NCBI RefSeq assembly: GCF_003574315.2
Contig: NZ_AP025739.1
Span: 5,084,001 to 5,148,000, forward strand
Length of the DNA stretch: 64,000 nucleotides
Reading direction: 5' to 3'
Source: Capsulimonas corticalis
GTDB lineage: Bacteria; Armatimonadota; Armatimonadia; Armatimonadales; Capsulimonadaceae
Shown: positions 1 through 10,120 of the stretch, one piece after another
Numbering within the stretch: the stretch's first letter is position 1
Layout of the letters: each line of letters begins with the position of its first letter
Notes under the pieces: generated by a model
Databases searched by the model: none
What the model was told of the DNA's origin: nothing
Seen by the model: only the letters and a program-made list of their open reading frames with translations
Made by a program: the position numbers and the translations under genes

Positions 1-986
1 CGCTCACGCAGGGGCGGAAGCACGATCTGAATGACGTCGAGACGGTAGTACAGATCTTCGCGGAACTTGCCGTGCTTGATCAGCTGCTCCAGATCAGCGT
101 TGGTCGCCGCGATGAGGCGGACATCCACCTTGATGGTCTTCGTGCCGCCGACCCGCTCGAATTCCCGCTGCTGGAGGACGCGCAGCAGTTTGATCTGGAC
201 GGACGGAGAGATATCCCCGATCTCATCCAGAAACAGCGTGCCGCCGTGGGCCATCTCGAATCGGCCCTTTTTCTCGGCGAGGGCGCCGGTAAAGGCGTTC
301 TTGTCGTGCCCGAAGAGCTCGCTTTCCAGCAGCGTCTCCGAAAGAGCCGCGCAGGAGATGGCGACAAACGGTCCGGAGGCGCGGTCCGATTGCTGGTGCA
401 GGGAGCGCGCCACGAGTTCCTTGCCCGTGCCGCTTTCGCCGCGGATTAGCACCGTGGCGCGGGAGGCGGCCACGCGGCTGATCATCTGCTGGATCTGCTT
501 CATGGCGGGGCTGGCCGGCTCGCTGACGGCGCTTGCGGGACGCTTCTTCGTCCCGGCGGCGGTGGCGGCCCCGGATTCGCGATGCTCCGTGCTGCGCTCG
601 ACGCAGCGCTTGACAATGGCGCGGACCTCGCCCACATCAAAGGGTTTCGTGATATAGTCGGCGGCGCCGTAACGCATGGCGTCCACACAGGTCTTGATCG
701 TCGCATACGCGGTGATCATGATGGCGACGGAATTCGGGTGCTTGACTTTGACCTTTTGCAGCAGCTCGACGCCGTTCATGTCCGGCATGATCAAATCCGT
801 CACCAGGACGTCGATGGTGTTGCTGGACGCGATTTCCAGAGCCTTCAATCCGTTTTCGGCGGTGAAGACCTGATAGCCGTCCTTTTTGAAGATCGCTTCC
901 AGCACGCGCCGGATATTCTGCTCGTCGTCGGCGATCAGCAGATTGCGCGGCTGCGCGGAAGTTCCGTCTTTACTTGCTGTCTCCAT
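1..986 (-). CDS. Sigma-54-dependent response regulator (NtrC family), 3' end cut by window edge
   Basis: Reading the minus strand from an ATG at 986 gives 328 residues before the window ends, so the C-terminal part (rest of AAA+ and the DNA-binding HTH) is outside. Residues ~15-130 are a receiver domain with acidic pair ADDE (19-22), phospho-acceptor D64 in VLVTD and a late KPF motif (114-116). From ~160 an AAA+ sigma-54 activator domain follows: Walker A GESGTGKE (183-190), loop 1 NAFTGA (230-235, first Gly of the usual GAFTGA is Asn), Walker B LFLDEIGD (251-258). Known role of the family: phosphorylation-controlled activation of sigma-54 RNA polymerase. It lies 89 bp downstream of a large histidine kinase on the same strand, so the two are probably a kinase-regulator pair. 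No clear Shine-Dalgarno precedes the ATG. Confidence 0.93.
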   Translation of the reverse strand, partial: METASKDGTSAQPRNLLIADDEQNIRRVLEAIFKKDGYQVFTAENGLKALEIASSNTIDVLVTDLIMPDMNGVELLQKVKVKHPNSVAIMITAYATIKTCVDAMRYGAADYITKPFDVGEVRAIVKRCVERSTEHRESGAATAAGTKKRPASAVSEPASPAMKQIQQMISRVAASRATVLIRGESGTGKELVARSLHQQSDRASGPFVAISCAALSETLLESELFGHDKNAFTGALAEKKGRFEMAHGGTLFLDEIGDISPSVQIKLLRVLQQREFERVGGTKTIKVDVRLIAATNADLEQLIKHGKFREDLYYRLDVIQIVLPPLRE

Positions 987-1075
987 ACTGAGGCATGCCG
1001 CTGTGGGCCGACTCCTTCCTTGTACAATCACGACGCCCAGAGGCGCCGACTTCAAGTCTGATCCTAGGCCGGCCT

Positions 1076-4000
1076 CTATGCGAGGTCCGTGCTGGACCAT
1101 TCAAAATATCCGCCGGGCCGGTCGCTGCGCTGATCGGAGATATCCGTGCGCGCCTGCGGAACGACGGTGGTGTAAAGCGGATGCACCGGAAGCTGCATGG
1201 TGAAGGTGGATCCTTCTCCAGGCATGCTGCGCGCGGTGAGCCGCCCGCCGTGTGTCTCGACGATCTTGCGCGCGATGGCGAGGCCCAGGCCCGTGCCTTT
1301 GGTCTTCGTCGTGAAAAACGGCGTCCAGATCTTCTCCAGCTTGTTGGCGTTGATGCCCACGCCCATATCTTCAAAATCCACTTCGGCGATATCTTGTTCC
1401 ACGAGATACCGTGTGATAATCGTCAGCTTGCCGCCGTGCGGCATCGACTGCGCGGCGTTGATGACGATATTTCGGATCACTTGCTCGATCTGTGATTTAT
1501 CGACGAGGACATTGGGCAGGTCTTCGGCGTATTTCTGTTCGAACTCGATGTCCTGGTCGTGGAGGTAGGCGCTCATGAACTGAATGAGACGTCCGAGGAT
1601 CTGATTGAGGCTGACGCTCTGCATCTGCGGCGGGCTGACGCGCGAGAACTCCAGAAACTCGCTGGTCATTCGGTTGAGGCCGTTGACTTCCTCAATGATA
1701 ATATCCAAAAATTCGCCATGCAGCTCAATAAATTCGTCGGGCAGCTCATTTCGCAGCAGCTGCGCCGCGCCTTTGATGGAGGAGAGCGGGTTGCGCAGCT
1801 CATGCGCGATGTTCGCGGCCAGCTGTCCTGTTTCGGCGAGCTTGCTTACGCGCTCCACTTCTTCCTTCATCTGCATCTCATTGGTGACGTCTTCAAAGAC
1901 GACGACCACGCCGAGATACTCCCCGGATTCGCTTTTGAGCTGCGAGGCGCTGAGATTGACATAGGTCTCGTCGCCCTGCGGCGAATGGTAGCAGAGCTGG
2001 TTGCGCGTGAAGACCTTGCCGGTCTGCGCGGTCAGCTCCACCATCTGCATGGTCTCTTCGCGCACCGCCGTATCCACCTGGAGCATTTTGAAGAACTCTT
2101 TGTAGTGGCGGCCAATGATTTGATGGGCGCGGAGGTTGATGATCTCTTCGGCTCGCGCGTTCCAGGTGACGATATACCCGTCTTTGTTGATCGTAATAAC
2201 ACCCGCCGCGATGGAGCGCAGGATATTGTCGGTGTAGCGAGTCAGAGTGCGGAACGAGCTCATCTCGCGGTAAATCGTCGCGGCCTGCGACGCCACCAGG
2301 TGCAGCAGCATGACGCTTTCTTCGTTGAAGCTTGCCGGCGTATGCGTCTGCATCGTCAGGACGCCAATCGTCTCGTCGCCGACGAGCAGGGGGATCGCCA
2401 GCACCGATTGCAATGTCGCTTCCTGGCCGACGACGATCGGCACGTCGCGCGCGGCGGGCGAGGAGGCGATCAACCCCGTTCGGGCGCGCAGCGCCCGCGC
2501 GCCCAGATGCTCGCCTTCCAGCGGCAGCGTGACGGAGCCGACGATCTCGGAGGCGCAGTCGCCGCGCGCCGCGCGCGCGGTCATTGTCTGGCCGTCCTCG
2601 TCCACGGTGTACAAAATCGACTGATCGCTCCACACGAGGCTGGCGACGATCTCCAGAATGCTGGACAGCGCCTCGTCGAGGGAGGTCGCGGTGCGCACTT
2701 TCTGCATCAGCTCGTAGATGGCTGAAAGCTCCAGCTCGCGCTGGTCGATACGGCGTTCATAGGAAGACGCATTGTTCAGGACGACGGCGGCCTGGGACGA
2801 CGCCACGGCGATCAGCTTGAGCTGCTCCACGCCATAGTCCTCGTGCTGCTTGCCGAGCAAAAGAAAGCCGATGGCGACATCTTCGACGACCAGCGGAATC
2901 AGCGCAGTCGAGTGATGATCTTCTAAAAACGCCTCGAAAAACGGCGTCCAGTCCGGGCCAAAGTAGGTGGGAATGTCCTGAAGCGTCAGCAGGCGCGGCG
3001 CCCGGACGGCCTGGGCGGCCGCCGCCACGGGCAGCGCGGCGACAATGGATTTGAGATGCTTTTCCACATGGTCCGGGATACCGCGCCATTCGATCGCGCG
3101 CATCGAGTCTTTCCCCGCCTCGAAGTGCAGCAGGACGCCGGCGTCGCTGTCGGTGATCTTCGCCGCCAGATCGTTCACGGCTTTGGCCGCTTTTTGGACG
3201 CCCGATGTCGCGGCGAGGTTTCGGCTGACCTCGTAGAGCGTGGTGAGCTCGGCGTAACGGCGCTCCTGGCTGGCGTAGAAGCGCGCGTTTTCAATCGCGA
3301 TGCCGGCCTGATGGACGAATGTCGAGAGCAGGTCGATCCCGTCCGCCGTGATCCAGCGGGTGGGGTCGGAGTGGCTGACCACGACGACGCCGATACAGCG
3401 GCCGCGCGCGACGATAGGCTGGGCGTAAAACGACGTCATGCTCAGCGCATGCGCGTACTGGCGCACGTGAGGCGGCTCCAGGTCGGGGCGGTCCACCAGG
3501 ACCGGCACCTGTCGCTGGGCAATGCTGCCGATGACGCCTTCGCCAAGGCCGATGTTCGCGTCGCGTTTTTCATCGGGGTTCCAGTCGAAGCCCCGGACGA
3601 TGCGCGCGGAGAATCGCCCTGTATCGAGATCGCAGAGGTAGATCCGGCAGCGGTCGAACTTGACGACGTCGACGATATTGTCCGCGACCTGATTGAGAAC
3701 CTGATCCAGATCCAGGGTCGAAGTGATCGTCTCCGTCAGATCCGAGAGGGTAGAGAGCTCCTGAATCTTGTTGTTAAGCTTCTGATAAAGCTTGGCGTTG
3801 TTGATGGCGAGCGAGGCGTGAGTCGCGAAGATGCTGAAGAGACGCAGGTCGTCGTCGTTAAAGGTCGCCGTCGGCAGGTTGCGCCGGATACAGAGAACGC
3901 CCTGCACTTCGCCCTTTTCGTCCTTCATCGGCATACAGATCGATGAGGCGACACCGGGCAGCCCGGTCAAGTTCTGAGTCTTGAGCTCCGGAACATCGTC

Positions 4001-4732
4001 CAGCGAATCGAGGCGCAGCGGCAAGCCCGTGGCGGCGACATGACCCGCGATGCCGCTGCCGACAAGAATCCGGGTGTCCTCGACAATTGAGCTCGCCAGG
4101 CCGTACGAGGCGACGATCGTCATCGCCTCGGTGTCCGGCTCCTTGAGCATCAGCGAACAGGCCTGCGCGTCCATGACCGACGCCGCTTTTTCCGTGATCA
4201 AATCCATCAGGTGATGGATGTCTTTGTCGTCGGTGGCCTGGCCGATCTCATAAACGGCCTCCACCTCGCGGATGCGCCGCTCGAGCTGGGTGCGAGCCGT
4301 TGAGACCTGGTCCTGCCAGTACGATTGGCGTAGACCGAGGAGGATAAATGGGGTCAGGGCGTGCGTCAGCGCATCCCACCATTCCAGATCCGAGCCGGGC
4401 GGCAGCCGGAAGGACCATGCGCCTAAATGGACGCCGTCGGAGAGGAGGATCTTGCACGTCGGCTGATCGCATTCGCTTGCGGATTCGTCTTGCGTGGTAT
4501 GGTGGGAAAGAAAGTCGAGCGTCTGGCTTTCGAGCAATTCGTCGGCGTCGCCGACGACGCGCCTCAGGCTATCACTGCCGGAGACGACGTAGATCGCGCA
4601 TTTTTCCGCCCCGAGCGCGTCGTGGGCAAGGGTATTGAGCTGCTGGAGGACCGGGCCTTCATGCTCAAATGTACGCGCAGCCTGCAGCAGCAGGGCGCTT
4701 AGATCTTGATGGACCGGCGAGGATTGCTTCAT
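1076..4732 (-). CDS. Multi-GAF, PAS-domain sensor histidine kinase (1218 aa)
   Basis: A soluble sensor kinase with no obvious membrane segment. Reading along the protein, I see four GAF-like repeats at about 165-310, 335-485, 500-655 and 670-825, each joined by helical linkers with a repeated E(L/A)(S/T)xLxE pattern. The first ~150 residues look like a further degenerate GAF. A PAS domain follows (~835-950, [15 protein letters not shown]), then HisKA with H977 in NIAHELRNP. The HATPase has N-box N1088/N1092, G1-box DMGVG (1122-1126) and G2-box GTGLGLAI (1146-1153). This organisation resembles NtrB-type kinases. The downstream neighbour on the same strand is a sigma-54 response regulator, the likely partner. 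A TTGACA-17-GATAAT promoter sits directly upstream and would give a leader of only ~11 nt. The ligands of the GAF domains cannot be told from sequence. Confidence 0.95.
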   Translation of the reverse strand: MKQSSPVHQDLSALLLQAARTFEHEGPVLQQLNTLAHDALGAEKCAIYVVSGSDSLRRVVGDADELLESQTLDFLSHHTTQDESASECDQPTCKILLSDGVHLGAWSFRLPPGSDLEWWDALTHALTPFILLGLRQSYWQDQVSTARTQLERRIREVEAVYEIGQATDDKDIHHLMDLITEKAASVMDAQACSLMLKEPDTEAMTIVASYGLASSIVEDTRILVGSGIAGHVAATGLPLRLDSLDDVPELKTQNLTGLPGVASSICMPMKDEKGEVQGVLCIRRNLPTATFNDDDLRLFSIFATHASLAINNAKLYQKLNNKIQELSTLSDLTETITSTLDLDQVLNQVADNIVDVVKFDRCRIYLCDLDTGRFSARIVRGFDWNPDEKRDANIGLGEGVIGSIAQRQVPVLVDRPDLEPPHVRQYAHALSMTSFYAQPIVARGRCIGVVVVSHSDPTRWITADGIDLLSTFVHQAGIAIENARFYASQERRYAELTTLYEVSRNLAATSGVQKAAKAVNDLAAKITDSDAGVLLHFEAGKDSMRAIEWRGIPDHVEKHLKSIVAALPVAAAAQAVRAPRLLTLQDIPTYFGPDWTPFFEAFLEDHHSTALIPLVVEDVAIGFLLLGKQHEDYGVEQLKLIAVASSQAAVVLNNASSYERRIDQRELELSAIYELMQKVRTATSLDEALSSILEIVASLVWSDQSILYTVDEDGQTMTARAARGDCASEIVGSVTLPLEGEHLGARALRARTGLIASSPAARDVPIVVGQEATLQSVLAIPLLVGDETIGVLTMQTHTPASFNEESVMLLHLVASQAATIYREMSSFRTLTRYTDNILRSIAAGVITINKDGYIVTWNARAEEIINLRAHQIIGRHYKEFFKMLQVDTAVREETMQMVELTAQTGKVFTRNQLCYHSPQGDETYVNLSASQLKSESGEYLGVVVVFEDVTNEMQMKEEVERVSKLAETGQLAANIAHELRNPLSSIKGAAQLLRNELPDEFIELHGEFLDIIIEEVNGLNRMTSEFLEFSRVSPPQMQSVSLNQILGRLIQFMSAYLHDQDIEFEQKYAEDLPNVLVDKSQIEQVIRNIVINAAQSMPHGGKLTIITRYLVEQDIAEVDFEDMGVGINANKLEKIWTPFFTTKTKGTGLGLAIARKIVETHGGRLTARSMPGEGSTFTMQLPVHPLYTTVVPQARTDISDQRSDRPGGYFEWSSTDLA

Positions 4733-4749
4733 AACGAACTCACAGCGCC

Positions 4750-4778
4750 ATTATCCGGTACTTTATCGTCAATGTCAA
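4750..4778 (-). promoter_or_regulatory. Sigma-70-type promoter of the multi-GAF kinase
   Basis: On the minus strand: TTGACA (4778-4773), 17-bp spacer, GATAAT (4755-4750). Predicted start near 4743, about 11 nt before the ATG at 4732, so the transcript would have a very short leader without a strong Shine-Dalgarno. Confidence 0.6.
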
Positions 4779-4847
4779 GCCAAATGAGGTTTGCCGAGCC
4801 AGGCATGCGGGAACAATTTCATCAGAAATCAATACGAGGAACAAACC

Positions 4848-5156
4848 ATGGCCACCACGCAAGAAGTTCAGCACGGCGAATCGTATGACAAGCACAAGCC
4901 GTCGTCCGAATTGGACCCGGCGGACAAGCAGTTCGGCTCCGCCGTCGCGGCGCAGACGGAAACCCTCGCGGAAGCGGAAATCGACGCGCGCAATGGATTG
5001 CGCGGCGCGCCCGGACGGCGGCCGGTTCCGGAGGATTTTGAGGACTTGCTCACGCCGGAGGGAAACAGCGGGGACATCGTTGGATCGGATATCGCCGACA
5101 GCCCGTTTGCCATCGGCGAAACGGCGAGCATTCATATCCCGGAACGGCGTTTTTAA
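4848..5156 (+). CDS. Hypothetical 102-aa acidic protein
   Basis: I do not recognise this protein. It starts at the ATG at 4848, chosen because AGGA (4837-4840) sits 7 nt upstream; an upstream in-frame ATG at 4791 has no such site. It is hydrophilic, rich in Asp, Glu, Ala and Arg, with no Cys pairs, signal peptide or membrane segment. The middle (RRPVPEDFEDLLTPEG) looks like an intrinsically disordered linker. It is divergent from the kinase at 4732 and 102 bp upstream of msrB. Codon use is normal for the region, which supports that it is real. Confidence 0.65.
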   Translation: MATTQEVQHGESYDKHKPSSELDPADKQFGSAVAAQTETLAEAEIDARNGLRGAPGRRPVPEDFEDLLTPEGNSGDIVGSDIADSPFAIGETASIHIPERRF

Positions 5157-5258
5157 CGCCGCCGTCTCCAAACAGTGAACTTTTGACGCGTCTCCCTTGT
5201 TATATGACGTAGGAACAGCCATATTTGTGAACGGAATTGGCAAGGAGACGCAGTCATC

Positions 5259-5771
5259 ATGAGCAGTAATAAAACCGCTGGGATCATCGTTGCGGCGGCG
5301 GCCCTTTTCGCGGTCGCGGGACTAGCCGCCGTCAAGCGTGCGCCGAAGCCGGCGGCGGTTTCGGCCAAGGGGTTCGATCCCAAGTACACGAAGACCGACG
5401 CGGAATGGAAGAAGGTCCTGACCCCGGAGCAGTATGACGTGACGCGCCATGCGGGAACGGAAGCGCCGTTCTCCGGAAAGTATTGGAATAACCATGAGCG
5501 CGGGATTTATAAGTGTGTAGACTGCGGGCTGACGCTGTTCAGCTCGGATACAAAGTTTGAATCGGGGACGGGGTGGCCGAGTTTCTGGGCGCCGATCGAT
5601 AAGACGCACGTCCGGGAAGTCGCGGACCATTCGCTGATGATGGACCGCACTGAGGTCATCTGTCCGCGCTGCGGAGCGCATCTCGGACATGTCTTCGACG
5701 ACGGCCCCGCGCCGACGCATTTGCGCTATTGCATGAATTCCGCGGCGCTGACGTTTGAGAAGGGGAAGTAG
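5259..5771 (+). CDS. msrB: Peptide-methionine (R)-S-oxide reductase, membrane-anchored
   Basis: 170 aa. MsrB reduces the R-epimer of methionine sulfoxide in proteins. Residues 7-25 form a hydrophobic N-terminal segment, either signal peptide or anchor, so the enzyme probably acts outside the cytoplasmic membrane. The catalytic domain (~45-168) carries both zinc CxxC pairs (C86/C89 in CVDCG, C135/C138 in CPRCG), the GTGWPSF substrate loop (103-109) and the catalytic cysteine C158 in RYCMNSAAL. The start has AAGGAG (5242-5247) 11 nt upstream. It appears monocistronic: a stem-loop terminator lies at 5840-5865. Confidence 0.95.
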   Translation: MSSNKTAGIIVAAAALFAVAGLAAVKRAPKPAAVSAKGFDPKYTKTDAEWKKVLTPEQYDVTRHAGTEAPFSGKYWNNHERGIYKCVDCGLTLFSSDTKFESGTGWPSFWAPIDKTHVREVADHSLMMDRTEVICPRCGAHLGHVFDDGPAPTHLRYCMNSAALTFEKGK

Positions 5772-5779
5772 CCTGCATC

Positions 5780-5809
5780 TTGCGTGAGAGCCTCTGAATA
5801 TGCTATAAT
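5780..5809 (+). promoter_or_regulatory. Promoter of the nusA operon
   Basis: TTGCGT (5780-5785), 18-bp spacer, TATAAT (5804-5809) preceded by TGC, an extended -10. A start near 5816 would leave a ~130-nt leader before nusA that contains the stem-loop at 5840-5865. The TTGCGN-18-TATAAT arrangement recurs at 34862 and 47790. Confidence 0.6.
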
Positions 5810-5839
5810 AGAAGCAGAGTTTCAGATTATTCACTTCTG

Positions 5840-5865
5840 AAAGAGCGGGCGTCAGCCCGCTCTTT
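5840..5865 (+). terminator. Stem-loop between msrB and nusA (terminator / leader attenuator)
   Basis: A perfect 11-bp stem, AAAGAGCGGGC / GCCCGCTCTTT, with loop GTCA, followed by a T-containing stretch (CGTCTTGT). It can terminate msrB, but it lies downstream of the nusA promoter and so is also in the nusA leader, where it could act as an attenuator. Confidence 0.7.
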
Positions 5866-5946
5866 CGTCTTGTTAGGGACAAACCCAGAATTTAGCGGCG
5901 CGCCCGCAAAGCGCCGTGGGATAGTTCGGAAGATGGTGGGAGGCTT

Positions 5947-7173
5947 ATGAACGGCGATTTTATTGAAGCCCTGCGGCAAATCGAGAAGGAAAAGGAAATT
6001 CCCTTCGCCACCCTGCTGAAGACCCTTGAGGTCGCGCTGGGCAAGGCGTACAAAAAGCACTACGGCATCCCCGGCGATGTGAACGTTCATATCGACACGA
6101 CGAAGAACTCGTTTAAGTTCTCGTGCGAAAAGCTGGTCGTCGAGCCTGTCGGTAACGAGCATGCGGAGATGTCGCTGGAGACGGCCCGCAAGATCAACCC
6201 GAACGCCGAATACGGCGACATGATCGCGGTGGAAGTCACGCCGGAGAACTTCGGGCGGATCGCGGCGCAGACGGCGCGCCAGGTGATGATGCAGGAGTTC
6301 CGCGAGACCGAGCGTGAGAAGGTCTTCGACGAATTCAACGCGAAGATCGGCGAGGTCGCGACGGGCATCGTGCAGCGTCACGAAGGCGGCAACGTTTATA
6401 TCAACATTGGCAAGCTGGAGGCGCTGCTTCCCCAGCAGGAGCAGGTCCCAGGCGAGCCGTATCGCTTTAGCGACCGTATCAAGGTATACTTGCTGGAAGT
6501 CCGCCGGTCGTCGCGCGGGCCTCAGGTGATCGTTTCACGGTCTCATCCAAGCCTGATTCGCCGGCTGTTCGAACTGGAAGTGCCGGAAATCGCGGACGGA
6601 TCCGTGCAGATCAAGAGCGTGGCCCGGGAAGCCGGCGCGCGCTCCAAGATCGCCGTGGCGTGCGAGGACGACAAGATCGATCCGGTCGGCGCGTGCGTCG
6701 GCCATCGGGGCGCCCGCGTCCAGGCGGTTGTCTCCGAACTCTACGATGAAAAGATCGACATCGTGCGCTGGAGCGCCAACGTGTCGCAGTTCGTGGCGGA
6801 AAGCTTGTCTCCCGCGAAGAGTGTGAACGTCAAGGTCAATGAGGAAAAGAAGTCCTGCTTCGTCCTCGTCCCCGACAACATGCTGTCGCTGGCGATCGGC
6901 AAATCCGGCCAGAACGTTCGGCTTGCCGCGCGTTTGACGGGCTGGAGAATCGACATCCGGTCCGAGTCGCAGGAAGCGAAAGCGGTCTTCGCCAAGGCCG
7001 CCGAGGAAGTGGCGGAAGAAGAGCGACAGGCCGAGGCCCAGCGCCTGTCTCCCGCCGCCGCGAAGTCCGTGGCGACCGCGCCCGCGGATCAAGAAGACGA
7101 AAATGTGGTGGAGTATGATGAAGAAGTGGTCATCACCGCCGACATGCTGAAGGCGTTCGACGACGAGGATTAA
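5947..7173 (+). CDS. nusA: Transcription termination/antitermination factor NusA
   Basis: 408 aa. NusA binds RNA polymerase and nascent RNA and modulates pausing, termination and antitermination. Domains in order: N-terminal RNAP-binding domain (~1-130), S1 domain (~135-199), KH1 (~202-280, VGHRGARV loop at 251-258) and KH2 (~300-345, AIGKSGQNVRLA at 316-327). A short acidic tail ending in AFDDED replaces the acidic repeats of proteobacterial NusA, the common form outside that phylum. GGAGG lies just before the ATG. It is first in the translation/RNA operon; rimP, which precedes nusA in most bacteria, is absent here. Confidence 0.97.
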   Translation: MNGDFIEALRQIEKEKEIPFATLLKTLEVALGKAYKKHYGIPGDVNVHIDTTKNSFKFSCEKLVVEPVGNEHAEMSLETARKINPNAEYGDMIAVEVTPENFGRIAAQTARQVMMQEFRETEREKVFDEFNAKIGEVATGIVQRHEGGNVYINIGKLEALLPQQEQVPGEPYRFSDRIKVYLLEVRRSSRGPQVIVSRSHPSLIRRLFELEVPEIADGSVQIKSVAREAGARSKIAVACEDDKIDPVGACVGHRGARVQAVVSELYDEKIDIVRWSANVSQFVAESLSPAKSVNVKVNEEKKSCFVLVPDNMLSLAIGKSGQNVRLAARLTGWRIDIRSESQEAKAVFAKAAEEVAEEERQAEAQRLSPAAAKSVATAPADQEDENVVEYDEEVVITADMLKAFDDED

Positions 7174-7228
7174 GACCGCGTTCTCCGACCTCCCAATCCT
7201 GGGAGGCGGAGACCAACCGAGAACCGAC

Positions 7229-7525
7229 ATGAAACAGCGCCACGTCCCGCTCAGAACCTGTGTCGTCTGCCGTGAAACGTCCGCCAAGCGGACGCTGCTC
7301 CGCATTGTGCGCGAGCCTGGCGACGAAGGCGTCGTCCGTTTCGACGGATCCGGCAAAGCGAACGGGCGGGGCGCGTATGTTTGCGCGTCGGACGAATGCA
7401 TCGACAAAGCCATCAAGCAGAAGCGCTTCGAGCGCTCGCTGAATGTGAAGGCTGTATCCGAGAACCTGGCCGCCGACCTCAAGGCGGCGGCCGCAAACGC
7501 TCATTCTGCAGGAGTGAATGCGTGA
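7229..7525 (+). CDS. rnpM: YlxR-family RNA-binding protein (RnpM, DUF448)
   Basis: 98 aa. The N-terminus shows the family signature RTCVVCRETSAKRTLLRIVR, and the middle has GRGAYVCASDECIDKAIKQK, both typical of DUF448/YlxR. In Bacillus subtilis the family member was reported to bind RNase P RNA and modulate its activity; that function is inferred here from homology. It lies between nusA (55 bp upstream) and infB (44 bp downstream), the canonical place. The three Cys (VVCRE, YVCAS, SDEC) are a family feature. Confidence 0.93.
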   Translation: MKQRHVPLRTCVVCRETSAKRTLLRIVREPGDEGVVRFDGSGKANGRGAYVCASDECIDKAIKQKRFERSLNVKAVSENLAADLKAAAANAHSAGVNA

Positions 7526-7569
7526 TGATTTAAAATAAAAAGAGCTGCAACGAGAGGTGAATTGACCTT

Positions 7570-9726
7570 ATGTCTGGTGTGCGTATTTACGATCTAGCAA
7601 AAGAACTGAAGCTGACGAGTAACGAACTGTTGGATGTCCTGAAAGAACTGGGCGAACCAACAAAAACGGCTTCAAGCACGATAAACGACTCCGCCGCCGA
7701 AGGCGTACGCAAGCGCGTCGCCGACCGAGCGAATGGAGCGACCAATGGCGCGTCCGCGCCTTCTTCCAGCAACGGCAACGGCAATGGCGCGGCGAAGCCC
7801 GCTCCGGCCCCGGCAGCTTCCGCCTCGGAAAGCCCCGCCGCCAATTCCGGTAAAGTCGTGGATATCCCGAGCGTTGTTTCGCTCAAGGATTTCGCCGACC
7901 TGATTTCCATTCCGGCTCCAACGATTCAAAAGAAACTGATGGGCCTTGGCGTCCTCGCGTCGCTGAACCAGAAGCTCAGTCCCGAAGTCGTCACGCGTCT
8001 GGCGAAGAGCTACGGCGTACCGGTGAACATCGTTTCGCCGCAGTCGGCGCCCGCCGCCGCGCCGCAAGCTCCGGCCGCGCCTGCGACAACCGGCGTCGCC
8101 GCGCCGCAGGCCGACGCCGCTCCGGCGGCTCCCCCCGCCGCGCCGAAGGTCGCCGTGGTGGCCGCGAAGCCCCGCCAGAAGCCCGCCGGCCCCGTCTCCC
8201 GCCCGCCCGTCGTGACCATCATGGGACATGTCGACCACGGCAAGACGACCCTGCTGGACGCGATCCGCAAGGCGCGCGTTGTCGATACCGAGCATGGCGG
8301 CATCACGCAGCACATTGGCGCGTATCAGGTCTCCGTTGAGGATCCGACGAACGCCGGGACGATGCGCAAGATCACGTTTCTGGACACTCCCGGCCACGAA
8401 GCCTTCTCGGCGATGCGCGCTCGCGGCGCCCAGGTCACCGATATCGCGGTCCTGGTGGTTGCGGCGGACGACGGCATTATGCCGCAGACGATCGAAGCCA
8501 TCAATCACATCAAAGCCGCCGGCGTTCCGATGATCGTCGCGGTCAACAAGATCGATAAAGACGGCGCCAATCCAACCCGCGTTCTGACGCAGCTGACCGA
8601 ATACGACGTCATGCCGGAAGCTTACGGCGGCGACGTGCAGACGGTGGAGCTGTCGGCGAAAGAGGGCCTGGGCCTGGACGACCTTCTGGAGAAGATCATC
8701 CTTGTCACCGACGCGGAGATCGAGCCCAAGGCCGATCCGAGCGCTCCGGCGACCGGCTGGGTCATTGAAGCGGAGATCGATAAGGGACGCGGCGTCGTCA
8801 CGACGATCCTCGTGGACCAGGGAACCGTCAAGATGGGCGACTCCGTGGTCGCGGGAACCACGTTCGGCCGCATCAAAGCGATGGTGGACGACATGGGCCA
8901 GCGCGTCAAGGACGCGCCGCCGGCGTTCCCCGTCGTCATCCTGGGATTGAACGGCGTTCCCAACGCCGGAGACCGCTTCGAAGTCGCCAAGAACGAGAAG
9001 GCCGCTCGCCAGATCGCGGAAGAGCGCGCTTCGGATATTAAAGAAGACCAAATGGGCTCGCGCCGTGTGATGACGCTGGAGGATATGCAGCGTCACTTCA
9101 AGGCGGGCACCACCAAGACTCTGAACTTGATCGTCAAGGGCGATGTCCAGGGATCGGTGGAGGCCATCCGGCAGTCGCTGGAGAAGATCGACCATCCGGA
9201 AGTAAAGGTCAAGTTCATCAGCAGCGGCGTCGGCTCCGTCGGCGACTCCGATATCCAGCTGGCGGCGGCCTCGCAGGCGCTGGTCCTCGCATTCAACGTT
9301 CGTCCCGAACCGGGCGCCGTGAAGATGGCGGAAGCCGAGCATGTCGAGATTCGCGAATACCGGATCATCTACGACCTGTTCGACGACGTCAAGAAGGCGA
9401 TGGCGAACCTGCTCGATCCGATCTACGAGGAAAGCGCGCTGGGCGTCGCCGAAGTGCGCGCCGTGTTCCGGCTGCCGCGTTCCGGCGGCTCGATCGCGGG
9501 CAGCTACATCCTTGAGGGCAAGGTCGTCCGCAACGCCAATGTCCGCGTCAAGCGCGGCGGCAAGCTCGTCGCCGAGGGCAAGATCGACACGCTCAAGCGT
9601 GAAAAGGACGATGCGCGCGAAGTGGCTCAGGGCTACGAGTGCGGTATCCTCGTTCCCGGTTACGATCCCGTCGAGGGCGACCGGATCGAGTGCTACGAGT
9701 TGAAGCGCATCGAGCGCACGCTCTAA
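7570..9726 (+). CDS. infB: Translation initiation factor IF-2
   Basis: 718 aa. This GTPase places initiator fMet-tRNA on the 30S subunit and promotes subunit joining. Two IF2_N modules (residues 3-28 and ~102-152) flank a low-complexity Ala/Asn/Gly linker. A second Ala/Pro linker (155-205) leads to the GTPase: G1 GHVDHGKT (219-226), switch G2 [10 protein letters not shown] (~243-252), G3 DTPGHE (272-277), G4 NKID (326-329) and G5 SAKEG. Domains II-IV follow to the C-terminal tRNA-binding barrel (GYECGILV). Length is short to average for the family because the N-terminal extension is short. A GAGGTG site precedes the ATG. Confidence 0.97.
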   Translation: MSGVRIYDLAKELKLTSNELLDVLKELGEPTKTASSTINDSAAEGVRKRVADRANGATNGASAPSSSNGNGNGAAKPAPAPAASASESPAANSGKVVDIPSVVSLKDFADLISIPAPTIQKKLMGLGVLASLNQKLSPEVVTRLAKSYGVPVNIVSPQSAPAAAPQAPAAPATTGVAAPQADAAPAAPPAAPKVAVVAAKPRQKPAGPVSRPPVVTIMGHVDHGKTTLLDAIRKARVVDTEHGGITQHIGAYQVSVEDPTNAGTMRKITFLDTPGHEAFSAMRARGAQVTDIAVLVVAADDGIMPQTIEAINHIKAAGVPMIVAVNKIDKDGANPTRVLTQLTEYDVMPEAYGGDVQTVELSAKEGLGLDDLLEKIILVTDAEIEPKADPSAPATGWVIEAEIDKGRGVVTTILVDQGTVKMGDSVVAGTTFGRIKAMVDDMGQRVKDAPPAFPVVILGLNGVPNAGDRFEVAKNEKAARQIAEERASDIKEDQMGSRRVMTLEDMQRHFKAGTTKTLNLIVKGDVQGSVEAIRQSLEKIDHPEVKVKFISSGVGSVGDSDIQLAAASQALVLAFNVRPEPGAVKMAEAEHVEIREYRIIYDLFDDVKKAMANLLDPIYEESALGVAEVRAVFRLPRSGGSIAGSYILEGKVVRNANVRVKRGGKLVAEGKIDTLKREKDDAREVAQGYECGILVPGYDPVEGDRIECYELKRIERTL

Positions 9727-9728
9727 AT

Positions 9729-9780
9729 GGTCTGGGGGCGATTCGCCCCCGGACCGACGGCGGCCGCAACGTGCGGCCGC
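9729..9780 (+). promoter_or_regulatory. Tandem hairpins between infB and DUF503
   Basis: Two adjacent inverted repeats. The first has a 12-bp stem (9729-9740 with 9744-9755, one G-T pair, loop ATT). The second has a perfect 9-bp stem GCGGCCGCA/TGCGGCCGC (9760-9768 with 9772-9780). Neither is followed by a T-run. The second ends 6 nt before the next ATG at 9787, where a Shine-Dalgarno would normally be. Confidence 0.6.
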
Positions 9781-9786
9781 AACCTT

Positions 9787-10074
9787 ATGACCATGGTCAT
9801 CGGCGTCCTCACGGCGGAACTGCAGATTGACGGCGCAGAGTCGCTGAAAGATAAGCGCCAGGTGCTGAAAAGCATACTGGCGCATCTGCGTAACGATTTC
9901 AACGTCTCCGCATCGGAAGTTGCGGATCACGATATTTGGCGCCGCGCGACCATTGGGATCGCGCTGGTGACCACCGACAGCCGGTTCGCGAACGAAGTGC
10001 TCGACAAAGTGATCGACCACCTGGAGCGCGATCCGCGCGCGGAGCTGGGACATTATGAGATGGAGATGCTGTAG
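9787..10074 (+). CDS. DUF503 (YlxP-like) protein
   Basis: 95 aa. Start MTMVIGVLTAEL with SLKDKRQVLKSIL and the pattern VSASEV..HD.W..A.IGIA match DUF503, a small ferredoxin-like-fold family found in translation operons next to infB and rbfA (YlxP in Firmicutes). The molecular function is not established. Two ATGs (9787 and 9793) are possible. No Shine-Dalgarno is visible because a GC-rich hairpin ends at 9780, so translation may be coupled to or limited by that structure. Confidence 0.9.
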   Translation: MTMVIGVLTAELQIDGAESLKDKRQVLKSILAHLRNDFNVSASEVADHDIWRRATIGIALVTTDSRFANEVLDKVIDHLERDPRAELGHYEMEML

Positions 10075-10120
10075 CGCGCTTTGCGGCGCCGCACGCGTCT
10101 CCTGAATGGAATTTAACAAC

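Noticed and set aside
5183-5205. TTGACG with a downstream TATAT before msrB
   Set aside because: The spacing is 11-12 bp, too short for a sigma-70 promoter.
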